Shown: positions 1 to 5,559, numbered from the stretch's first letter. The stretch: 10,111 bases of DNA from JBNAVY01 sp049700195 (GCA_049700195.1 JBNAVY010000059.1:1-10111), one strand, 5' to 3'. Numbers and translations are program-made. Notes: generated from the letters alone by a model not told the origin.

Positions 1-24
1 AGGTGTATATTTCTGTAAGTAATT

Positions 25-486
25 TTAAAAATATTGTACAAACCAAAAAGCTCTAATAACTTTAATATTGGCATATATTTTTGTGATTTCTGAAAGATCT
101 TCCAACTCTTCTTCGCTTTCTTCTTCTTCCGTTTCTTCTACAGCATTATAATGAATTAATAGAGATCTTAAAGTTTTTTTGGATATATCAACTTCTAAAG
201 GAAAATAGTTAATAAACAAATTATTCACTAACACTATGATATTAGTATATTGTGCTGTTATAAACTCATATAGTGCTAAAAATTCGTCATAAGTAATTAT
301 CCTTCTCCCATTATTCACAATTTCTGCAAAATAAGCAAACTTATTATTTAAAATTGCACTAATATCTAATTTAAACTCGGAGTTATACAGTTTAATTGGA
401 ACGCCTTTTAAAACGAGAATTGTTTTATCATTTTTAGGTAAAAACTTTGTTATTTTACCCCTAATATAATTTACATAATTATCCAT
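25..486 (-). CDS. Unknown 153-aa protein co-transcribed with a sigma factor
   Basis: I do not recognise a family. The protein is complete, with ATG at 484-486 and TAA at 25-27. The ribosome binding site (AAGGAG) is made by the last two sense codons of the upstream sigma gene, and only 6 bp separate the two genes, so expression is almost certainly coupled. Residues 1-115 look like a mixed alpha/beta soluble domain rich in Asn, Ile and Tyr. Residues 117-132 are an almost pure Glu/Asp/Ser acidic run. The tail (about 133-153) is hydrophobic and aromatic and ends in WFVQYF. There is no signal peptide or clear membrane helix. The tie to the sigma gene would fit a sigma regulator or partner, but that is inference; no anti-sigma motif is visible. 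Confidence 0.8.
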   Translation of the reverse strand: MDNYVNYIRGKITKFLPKNDKTILVLKGVPIKLYNSEFKLDISAILNNKFAYFAEIVNNGRRIITYDEFLALYEFITAQYTNIIVLVNNLFINYFPLEVDISKKTLRSLLIHYNAVEETEEEESEEELEDLSEITKIYANIKVIRAFWFVQYF

Positions 487-492
487 TAATTT

Positions 493-1545
493 TCACTCCT
501 TTACAAAATCTTTTAAAATTCTCGACCTTGTATGATGTCTAAGTTTTTTTATCGCTTTTGATTCTATTTGTCTTATCCTTTCTCTTGTTACACCAAAGAT
601 TTTACCTATTTCTTCCAAAGTCTTTTCTTGTCCATCATCTAATCCAAACCTTAATTGTAATACACTTTTCTCCCTTTCTTTTAAAGTGCTCAGGACCAAA
701 TTTAAAGTTTCTCTAAGTAGCTTATCTTCCACTTCATTTTCTACAAAATCACTATCTCCCTCATATGTAACGAATTCAATAAGCTCTGTATCGCCATTCT
801 CGTTAATCAAATAATTAAGGGATACCGGCGATAAAACGTTTTCCATTATATAAACAAAGTCATTTTCTTCACTTTCAGTTACATTTCCTCCTTTAATCTC
901 TCTAAACAATTCTTTAAAAGAATACTCAGGATGTAAATAAGACATTTTTAATACCTTTCCAATCTTATCAAAATAATGCACCGGTATTCTAATAAGAAAA
1001 CCATAATTCATAATTTCTCTTCGAATAGCTTGATCTATCCACCCTGTAGCATATGTAATAAACTTAACTCCCTTTGTATGATCAAATCTTTCAACTGCTT
1101 TGATCATTCCTATAAATCCTGCCTGTATTAAATCTTCTATCTCTAAACTTTGTCTATAGGTTTTTAAATATTTAACTGCTCTGCTTTTTACTAGATTTAC
1201 ATTTTTGCTAATTATAGCATCTAATGCTATTTTTAAGCCTTTTTGATAAAGTACACATAACTGTTCATTAGTAAGGTTTTGAATTGCATCTACAGGATAA
1301 AATTCGTTATATCTTTCTCCAGTCCTATTTTCATCATCTAGATTATCAGTTTCATCTATTTCATCTTCAAATTTTATATCAATATAATTGTTTATTAACA
1401 CATTAATAATCTTGTATTGATCTCGTAAATCCAGTTTTGAAAATAAACGATTAAAATTTTTTTCTGATATCATATTATTTCCATCAATATATGGTTTTAT
1501 CTTATTCAAGACATACTCCTCATTAATGCCAGTTACACTACTCAT
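493..1545 (-). CDS. Sigma70-family RNA polymerase sigma factor (RpoD-like, alternative)
   Basis: Promoter-recognition subunit of RNA polymerase, 350 aa. Residues 10-60 resemble a region 1.1-like helical domain, followed by an acidic linker (58-80). Regions 1.2-2.4 span about 88-190, with a recognisable region 2.2 (EIEDLIQAGFIGMIKAVERF, 135-154) and the region 2.3/2.4 core at 154-190 ending in IRIPVH. Region 3 (191-245) is divergent. Region 4 (282-350) is near-canonical and includes VTRERIRQIE at 319-328, which reads the -35 box. Relative to E. coli RpoD, the WW of region 2.3 is GW (Gly168-Trp169), and the region 2.4 Gln is kept (Gln172) while the Thr is Arg175. The ATG is preceded by AAGGTG at about 9 bp. 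It overlaps a short upstream ORF by 8 bp and is followed by a coupled unknown gene. The family call is firm; its regulon is unknown. Confidence 0.93.
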   Translation of the reverse strand: MSSVTGINEEYVLNKIKPYIDGNNMISEKNFNRLFSKLDLRDQYKIINVLINNYIDIKFEDEIDETDNLDDENRTGERYNEFYPVDAIQNLTNEQLCVLYQKGLKIALDAIISKNVNLVKSRAVKYLKTYRQSLEIEDLIQAGFIGMIKAVERFDHTKGVKFITYATGWIDQAIRREIMNYGFLIRIPVHYFDKIGKVLKMSYLHPEYSFKELFREIKGGNVTESEENDFVYIMENVLSPVSLNYLINENGDTELIEFVTYEGDSDFVENEVEDKLLRETLNLVLSTLKEREKSVLQLRFGLDDGQEKTLEEIGKIFGVTRERIRQIESKAIKKLRHHTRSRILKDFVKE

Positions 1546-1636
1546 AATACGTACACCTTACTTTTTGATATATTAGATATATCTTTTCATAATACTTCTC
1601 ACATTCCTCCAAGTAATTACAATCTCTTATCCTCAT
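1538..1636 (-). CDS. 32-aa upstream ORF overlapping the sigma gene start
   Basis: A small ORF starts with ATG at 1634-1636 behind a strong GGGGGAGA ribosome binding site and ends with TAG at 1538-1540, inside the second and third codons of the sigma gene. The peptide starts MRIRDCNYLEECEKYYEK, carries three Cys (6, 12, 28) and six Tyr, and has no hydrophobic segment. Its ribosome binding site is stronger than that of the sigma gene, whose AAGGTG lies inside this ORF. Translation of the small ORF could therefore deliver ribosomes to the sigma start. It may be a functional peptide, a leader, or only a coupling device; I recognise no family. Confidence 0.55.
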   Translation of the reverse strand: MRIRDCNYLEECEKYYEKIYLIYQKVRCTYYE

Positions 1637-1660
1637 TATCTCTCCCCCATCTAAAAACAC

Positions 1661-1669
1661 ATTATAACA
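1661..1669 (-). promoter_or_regulatory. Extended -10 promoter element for the sigma operon
   Basis: On the minus strand the sequence TGTTATAAT gives a perfect TATAAT with the TG of an extended -10 motif. It lies about 25 bp upstream of the 32-aa ORF start. No good -35 sits 17 bp further up, which is normal for extended -10 promoters. Transcription would start near 1654. Confidence 0.5.
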
Positions 1670-1690
1670 AAAATTTCCCGTTTTAATTTA

Positions 1691-1719
1691 ATTTTACCAT
1701 CTTATAAACCAAAATCCAA
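1691..1719 (-). promoter_or_regulatory. Second promoter candidate for the sigma operon
   Basis: On the minus strand TTGGAT (1714-1719) and TAAAAT (1691-1696) are separated by exactly 17 bp, a plausible sigmaA-type promoter. It lies just downstream of the two Spo0A-box-like sites, which would sit upstream of its -35. Confidence 0.45.
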
Positions 1720-1737
1720 TTGAAATATTAAGAAAAT

Positions 1738-1754
1738 TTCGCCATATTTCGACA
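1738..1754 (-). promoter_or_regulatory. Tandem Spo0A-box-like sites
   Basis: On the minus strand TGTCGAA (1748-1754) is followed exactly 10 bp later by TGGCGAA (1738-1744). Both match the TGNCGAA core of the Spo0A box, and one-helical-turn tandem spacing is typical of Spo0A dimers. The pair lies 18 bp upstream of the TTGGAT -35 of the leftward sigma operon and about 60 bp from the -35 of the rightward Uma2 gene. The site is read from the sequence; binding is inference. Confidence 0.5.
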
Positions 1755-1814
1755 AGGTTAGCACAGCAACTTTTAAAGTATTATTCTTTACAAACTGGAC
1801 AGTAAAAATATAGT

Positions 1815-1843
1815 TTGTACATTTAACATACGTATAATATAAT
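1815..1843 (+). promoter_or_regulatory. SigmaA-type promoter of the Uma2 gene
   Basis: TTGTAC (1815-1820) and TATAAT (1838-1843) are separated by 17 bp. The predicted start is near 1850, leaving a leader of about 65 nt before the Uma2 ATG. This is the clearest promoter in the window and explains the only plus-strand gene. Confidence 0.7.
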
Positions 1844-1913
1844 AGAATCAAAAAGACTTACCTTTGAAAACATAGAACTGCGCTATCTAAAAAAATTCTA
1901 AGGAGTGTCAATT

Positions 1914-2486
1914 ATGTCTTTAACAGAAAGAAAAGAAGTTTATACATATGAGGATTATCTGAACTGGCCAGGTGAACATAAAATAGAAATAATTGATGGA
2001 CAGATTTATTTACATACTGTTCCACCAAGAATACATCAAGAAATCTCTGGAGCAATAGTCTTTCAATTTTTTAATTACCTGAAAGATAAAAAATGTGAAG
2101 TTTATTTCCGCCTCGGAGTAAGACTACCATCAGGTGATGAAAAAAGCGATAAAGAAATAAAAACTGTTGTAGAACCTGATATTATAGTAGTCTGCGATAA
2201 ATCAAAATTAGATGATGAAGGGTGCAAAGGTACTCCTGATCTGATTGTTGAAATTACCTCTCCTTCCACTGCAAGGATAGATAAAGTAGAAAAATTTAAT
2301 TTATATGAAAAACATGGAGTAAAAGAATACTGGATAGTAGAACCAGAAATAAAATTGGTAACAGTATTCCTACTTCAGGAAAATGGTAGATACGGCAGAC
2401 CAAACATATACACTGAAGAAGATAAAATTAAAGTCTCTATTTTTGAAGACCTTGTAATAGACTTAAAAGATGTGTTCAACTATTAA
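1914..2486 (+). CDS. Uma2 family (DUF820) endonuclease-fold protein
   Basis: 190-aa Uma2-family protein with a PD-(D/E)XK nuclease-like fold. The family is abundant in cyanobacteria and thermophilic Bacillota, often as many paralogues, and its cellular role is poorly known. Visible hallmarks are EHKIEIIDGQIY (21-32), EPDIIVVCD (87-95), GTPDLIVEITSPST (106-119) and a C-terminal KHGVKEYWIV (133-142). Asp89 and Glu113 are the likely metal-binding residues. The start is ATG 1914 rather than GTG 1905, because AAGGAGTG lies just upstream and would overlap the earlier start. The length is normal for the family. Its stop overlaps that of the convergent DUF6933 gene, which looks truncated at that point. 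Confidence 0.9.
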   Translation: MSLTERKEVYTYEDYLNWPGEHKIEIIDGQIYLHTVPPRIHQEISGAIVFQFFNYLKDKKCEVYFRLGVRLPSGDEKSDKEIKTVVEPDIIVVCDKSKLDDEGCKGTPDLIVEITSPSTARIDKVEKFNLYEKHGVKEYWIVEPEIKLVTVFLLQENGRYGRPNIYTEEDKIKVSIFEDLVIDLKDVFNY

Positions 2487-2758
2487 AGTAATTCTTTTCT
2501 GACAGATCTTTTTATAAAGCTTTGATAGTTCATTACTATCATAGAGTTGATAATAACATTAAACCTTTTAAAATCCTTTGTTTTAAGTCCATATAAAACA
2601 ACCACATACCTGTTTTTATCATTTACAAGGACTACAGTCTTTCTTCGATTTAAAGTGATCAAATTCGCATGCCAAGAAAATAACAAATTTTCTTCTTGAT
2701 ACACAACAGGTTTTCTCTTTATCACATCTAATAACTTTTTTGTACACTGTATTAACAT
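2483..2758 (-). pseudogene. DUF6933-like protein, C-terminally truncated
   Basis: 91-aa ORF matching the N-terminal part of a DUF6933-type protein as I recall the family: MLIQCTKKLL at the start, LFSWHANLITLNRRKTVVLV (26-45) and NRYVVVLYGLKTKDF (49-63). Family members usually run well beyond 100 residues, so the end here (FIKRSVRKELL) looks like an early stop. That stop overlaps the stop of the convergent Uma2 gene by 3 bp (TTAA palindrome), suggesting that acquisition of the Uma2 gene cut off the tail. It has a good ribosome binding site (AAGGTGTG) and a promoter/palindrome upstream, so the short form could still be made. Function is unknown. A second 5' scrap of the same family lies at 4437-4496. 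Confidence 0.7.
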
Positions 2759-2772
2759 AGCCTATCACACCT
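2733..2772. repeat. 40-bp direct repeat, copy 1 (DUF6933 5' end)
   Basis: This stretch matches 4471-4510 in the same orientation at 37 of 40 positions. It covers the ribosome binding site and the first eight codons of the DUF6933 gene. The match shows that the other copy is the start of a second member of the family. Confidence 0.8.
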
Positions 2773-2789
2773 TATACATGATCATTTTC

Positions 2790-2818
2790 AATAATACATA
2801 AAATGTATTATTTGACTA
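2790..2818 (-). promoter_or_regulatory. Promoter overlapped by a perfect 10-bp palindrome
   Basis: On the minus strand TAGTCA (2813-2818) and TATTAT (2791-2796) are 16 bp apart, about 35 bp upstream of the DUF6933 gene. A perfect inverted repeat with 10-bp arms (2790-2799 and 2803-2812, three-base loop) covers the spacer and -10. This looks more like an operator than a terminator, because it is AT-only except for one G-C pair and lacks a T-tract. Confidence 0.4.
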
Positions 2819-2851
2819 CCAATACACGCATAAACAGCTACTTTATGCCCT

Positions 2852-3046
2852 TTATAAATCATAAATTTCATTTAAAAAATCCTTTAAAATAACAATTTTT
2901 ATCCATCTATAAGAATTTAAAATCAGCAGAACATCGTCATCAGTTATTATATAATTTTCATTTCCATAAACAGCTTCCACAAGTATCATATTATCCTTTT
3001 CATCTCTACAATCATTTATTTTAATACCTCTTCCCTCTAACATCAT
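2852..3046 (-). pseudogene. PIN-domain toxin, C-terminal remnant
   Basis: Only the last third of a PIN-family ribonuclease toxin remains. Visible motifs are DCRDEKDN (12-19), then a helix VEAVYGNENY, ITDDDVLLIL (34-43), and the end strand KIVILKDFLNEI. These correspond to the acidic D-x-x-D/N and T-D-D-D segments near the end of PIN domains. The N-terminal strand with the first catalytic Asp is missing. The apparent start ATG (3044-3046) has no ribosome binding site and lies inside a different small reading frame. The domain normally has about 130-140 residues and this has 64. It is non-functional as a nuclease. Confidence 0.65.
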
Positions 3047-3113
3047 CTACTTTTTTTGTTATGTCCTCTAAAGATATTGGATCCATATCAGTTTTTTCAT
3101 TAATTTTCTCATA
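3021..3113 (-). pseudogene. Possible antitoxin C-terminal tail next to the PIN remnant
   Basis: A 30-codon open stretch reads DMDPISLEDITKKVDDVRGK near its end. The pattern ISLEDI..KVDDVR resembles the C-terminal helix seen in small antitoxins encoded upstream of PIN toxins. It ends inside the PIN remnant in another frame. The arrangement fits an internal deletion joining an antitoxin tail to a PIN tail. There is no start codon with a ribosome binding site. The assignment is weak. Confidence 0.25.
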
Positions 3114-3143
3114 TCATTTATTTATTGCCCTATTATTTTACTT

Positions 3144-3577
3144 TCAATAATTTTCATCAATCCACTTGTTAATATAATCTATATACTTGACAAAGTCATC
3201 CAAATGATTTTTCAATATATCAACAATCATTCTTTCCTCAACTTTCATATAATCATATACAAGTATATTCCTGAAAGAAACCATGCTTGATACACCTCTT
3301 GCAAATGTTTGCGGCAAAACACCAACTTTACTCAATGCTAAAATACTCTCTTTGTATGTATCTGATTTTCAGTACCAAGAGCAGATATTATAATATTGGC
3401 AATATCAATAACACACTCAATTGATATTTGAATTCCTCTTTCTATTCCCCAATATTTAATCATATCTGCCTTTATATTTTCTTCATTAACATCTTGTGCC
3501 ACTGATTTCAGCAATATTAAATTTTTTTGAAGCTCTTTTATTTTATTATTAATTATTTCCAATATGCTTTTTGTCAT
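3144..3577 (-). pseudogene. hepT: HepT-like (DUF86, HEPN) toxin, frameshifted
   Basis: HEPN-type toxin of the MntA/HepT system, split into two frames. The first half runs from ATG 3575-3577 (MTKSILEIINNKI) through ECVIDIANIIISALGTEN. The second half continues as SDTYKESILALSKVGVLPQT and then VSFRNILVYDYMKVEE to the stop at 3144. Adding one A to the AAAA run at about 3355 restores a continuous DUF86 protein of normal length (about 143 aa). The HEPN motif is RNILVYDY, with Tyr where the RX4HXY motif has its catalytic His, so even the repaired protein would probably be inactive as a ribonuclease. The start is 8 bp downstream of the mntA stop, the usual operon order. Confidence 0.8.
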
Positions 3578-3584
3578 AATCTCC

Positions 3585-3882
3585 CTACAAAACATTTTCT
3601 ATCCACTCTTTGACAAACTCCATCTGAGTCCTTCTAAAAGGTTCCATATCCATATATTCTCTTAAAGTTTTCACTTCAAATTCAACTTTTATATCTTCAT
3701 TTTCTTCAAAAATAAGTTTGCAAATTTAATTATCTGATACCTCAATACAGGGTTCGCAGTAACTATGCTTATGTTATAAGACTTTGCAAATTCTATCATT
3801 TCTCATCCAAATAATCAATTTGTTTAAATAATCTAATATAAACATCATATTTATGGTAATTAATGAAAAGGCATAAAAGAAT
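3585..3882 (-). pseudogene. mntA: MntA-like nucleotidyltransferase antitoxin, truncated and frameshifted
   Basis: Remains of the MNT-fold partner of HepT. The C-terminus is clear: KVEFEVKTLREYMDMEPFRR (ending about 25 codons before the stop), then EWIENVL and TAG at 3585-3587. The preceding part, IVTANPVLRYQIIKFA, matches the family segment (N/A)xPVLRYEIIK, but lies in another frame, with the shift near 3726. A further shift near 3804 separates it from DVYIRLFKQIDYLDEK. The N-terminal GSxxxG...DxD catalytic segment is absent; the sequence runs into the GNAT gene instead. In known systems MntA AMPylates HepT to neutralise it; this copy cannot. The left boundary (about 3882) is approximate. Confidence 0.7.
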
Positions 3883-3895
3883 TTAAAGATTTTTG

Positions 3896-4372
3896 TTAAA
3901 TCTTCAATTCCATTCTTCTATTTCTTGTTGCCATACCCAAACTTTCATAAAATTTTATCGCATCGCTGTTAAATTCCCATACAGTTAATTCAAGTGCATC
4001 ATAACCCGAATTTTTTGCATAATCAACAATATATCCAAATAGCTTTTTCCCTACACCTTTTCTTCTGTGATTCGAACTAACACATAAATCATCTATATAG
4101 ACAAATTTTCTCTCTTTAAAAATTGGAATATTCCTCGTAGTCATTACTTCTATAATGCTGTAAGCTATTATTTCATTATTACTATCTTCTACGACAAAAA
4201 TCCTCGTCTTCTCGTCATTTAATATCTCTTTAAATCTTTCTTCCGTAAATGGGTTCTCCACATCTACATACACATCCGGCCTATTTTTAAAATGTAGACT
4301 ATGTACTTCTTTAACAAGAGTACTTATAGATTTATAATCATTCAATTCTGCTTCTCTTATTTTTATATTCAT
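3896..4372 (-). CDS. GNAT family N-acetyltransferase
   Basis: 158-aa single-domain GCN5-related acetyltransferase. It transfers acetyl from acetyl-CoA to an unknown amine acceptor. Motif A is clear at about 90-122: VYIDDLCVSSNHRRKGVGKK, in which RRKGVGK (103-109) is the Q/RxxGxG/A pyrophosphate loop. Motif B follows with ALELTVWEFNSDAIKFYESL, where Tyr142 is the usual general-acid position. The start is ATG 4370-4372, with AGGTGG about 8 bp upstream; the GTG four codons earlier lies inside that ribosome binding site. The gene is intact although its neighbours on both sides are decayed. Substrate cannot be told; antibiotic, peptide or small-molecule acetylation are all possible. Confidence 0.92.
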   Translation of the reverse strand: MNIKIREAELNDYKSISTLVKEVHSLHFKNRPDVYVDVENPFTEERFKEILNDEKTRIFVVEDSNNEIIAYSIIEVMTTRNIPIFKERKFVYIDDLCVSSNHRRKGVGKKLFGYIVDYAKNSGYDALELTVWEFNSDAIKFYESLGMATRNRRMELKI

Positions 4373-4400
4373 TAGATTTCCCACCTAAATATATATTTTA

Positions 4401-4406
4401 ATTATA
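4401..4406 (-). promoter_or_regulatory. Possible -10 box for the GNAT gene
   Basis: A perfect TATAAT on the minus strand lies about 29 bp upstream of the GNAT ATG. The -35 region 17 bp further (ATGGAA) is poor, so this is only a candidate. Confidence 0.3.
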
Positions 4407-4436
4407 ATAATACTAAATAGAAGTTCCATTTTTATA

Positions 4437-4496
4437 TCAACTTATTTTAGTTTCTTTACAAACTTTGCCCAACTTTTTTGTACATTGTATTAGCAT
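4437..4496 (-). pseudogene. DUF6933-like 5' scrap
   Basis: ATG at 4494-4496 begins MLIQCTKKL, identical to the first nine residues of the DUF6933 gene at 2758, and then diverges into a short unrelated tail ending at TGA 4437. The ribosome binding site AGGTGTGATAGG is also shared. Everything after the first codons of this copy is lost, replaced by the leader of the GNAT gene. Confidence 0.65.
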
Positions 4497-4510
4497 AACC
4501 TATCACACCT
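4471..4510. repeat. 40-bp direct repeat, copy 2
   Basis: Matches 2733-2772 at 37 of 40 positions in the same orientation, about 1.7 kb away. It could have served as a recombination substrate, with the PIN, HepT/MntA and GNAT genes lying between the two copies. Confidence 0.8.
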
Positions 4511-4528
4511 ATCCTTATAAAAATCTAT

Positions 4529-5006
4529 TTATCTCAATTTCTTTTCAGACAGGTCTTTATTCTCTTGTCTGTTTTTCTGTTCTCTTAACCTAAAAACATT
4601 AATCATTGGCAATTTTACTGGTGGATTTATTCCAGAAAGAAATGTAACAGTTAAAATATATGCCCGCGATAACTGAGAAAGTGTCATTAAGCCATTTAGA
4701 TCCAGCCATGCCAAGAAAATCCTCTTGTTTTAACTTTTGAATATTTCCAGCAAATGCACCTTCCATAGTTAAATTAATTTTAAACAAAATTGAATTCTTA
4801 ACTTTTGCCTTTATATTAGTTATAAATTCAATATATCTTATATAACCATCTTCTAACTCTTTAACTTCTTTTATATTACAATCAAAATCATAAGTAACTT
4901 GTCCTTTTTGTTCTTTTGTTTTTATATCCCTCGTCTCAATCTTAAAATCAGATACCATATTACCAATAAACTGGAAATCTACTAATATTCGATTTGAATT
5001 AATCAT
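4529..5006 (-). pseudogene. SecB-like chaperone of a TAC system, frameshifted
   Basis: SecB-fold chaperone interrupted by a frameshift. The first frame starts at ATG 5004-5006 (MINSNRILVDFQFIGNMVSD), includes strands such as YIRYIEFITNIKAKVKNSIL, and stays SecB-like to about residue 98 (KLKQEDFL). The homology continues in the next frame as LNGLMTLSQLSRAYILTVTF then LSGINPPVKLPMINVFRL, the classic SecB C-terminal helix and PP-x-LP-x-INV segment, to the stop at 4529. Joined, the length is about 157 aa, normal for SecB. The shift lies around 4705-4735 and needs removal of one base. Left as is, the first frame yields 135 aa with a foreign 37-residue tail. The start overlaps the HTH gene stop as ATGA. 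In TAC systems this chaperone protects the antitoxin. Confidence 0.8.
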
Positions 5007-5383
5007 GCCTCCACCGCCAATTTATTTTCTGAAACTTCATCATTTTGGTTTTCTACAGCATCAAATATATTCCAGATTTGAGTTTCATCATCTTCTTCAC
5101 CGAATATTATCTTGAAGTTCCAACCTAATTTCTTTGAAATTTTCCATAGTTGTTCAATGGTCGGATTATATTGACCACTTTCAAGTTTTGATACCATTGA
5201 TTGTGTAATTCCCAATTTTTCAGCAAGCTGTTTTTGTGTCAAATCATTTTTAACCCTAAATTCATATATCTTCATAGAAATCTCATATAATATATCATCT
5301 AATCCAAACTTTTCTTTTGTCGATTCATCAGCTAAATCATCAATTAACTTCCATGCATCTCCTAATTTTAATTTATTATCCAT
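5003..5383 (-). CDS. HTH (XRE family) antitoxin, TAC type
   Basis: 126-aa protein with a Cro/C1-type helix-turn-helix at about 36-90: FRVKNDLTQKQLAEKLGITQ (42-61) then SMVSKLESGQYNPTIEQL. This is the HigA-type antitoxin and autorepressor fold. An N-terminal helical extension (1-33) precedes it. The C-terminal tail (94-126) is acidic and disordered-looking, with a hydrophobic patch TQIWNIF (101-107) around Trp104. In TAC systems such a tail (the chaperone addiction, ChAD, region) binds the SecB-like chaperone, and the next gene here is SecB-like with a 4-bp ATGA overlap. ATG 5381-5383 is preceded by GAGGGG. The gene is intact, while both the chaperone and the putative toxin look broken. Confidence 0.85.
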   Translation of the reverse strand: MDNKLKLGDAWKLIDDLADESTKEKFGLDDILYEISMKIYEFRVKNDLTQKQLAEKLGITQSMVSKLESGQYNPTIEQLWKISKKLGWNFKIIFGEEDDETQIWNIFDAVENQNDEVSENKLAVEA

Positions 5384-5559
5384 ATAAAACCCCTCATTTT
5401 AATTACGTTGCAATAAGCTAATCCAGAAACTCTCTTTATAAACTTTTCTTTATATCCACTATATTCCAAAATACTCCTTAGTTCTTCTTAAAATTTAGGA
5501 TATATAAATTTTAGTACTAGAAAATGCTCTGGATATAATATATTATAAAAAACCTTCAT
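5368..5559 (-). pseudogene. Interrupted small ORF in the toxin position of the TAC locus
   Basis: ATG 5557-5559 has an excellent AAGGAG ribosome binding site at 8-bp spacing. The frame reads MKVFYNILYPEHFLVLKFIY, then PKF and an in-frame TAA (5488-5490). It reopens in the same frame as EELRSILEYSGYKEKFIKRV and runs 16 bp into the HTH gene, a toxin/antitoxin-style overlap. Total length is 63 codons, shorter than a HigB/RelE toxin (about 90-110). I do not recognise the family; position and signals suggest the remnant of the cognate toxin after an internal deletion and a stop mutation. It could instead be an unrelated short ORF. Confidence 0.4.

Noticed and set aside
4705..4735. Programmed frameshifting in the SecB-like gene
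   Set aside because: There is a short TTTTC stretch but no clear slippery heptamer, internal Shine-Dalgarno or hairpin. Several neighbouring genes are frameshifted too, so decay or a sequence error is simpler.
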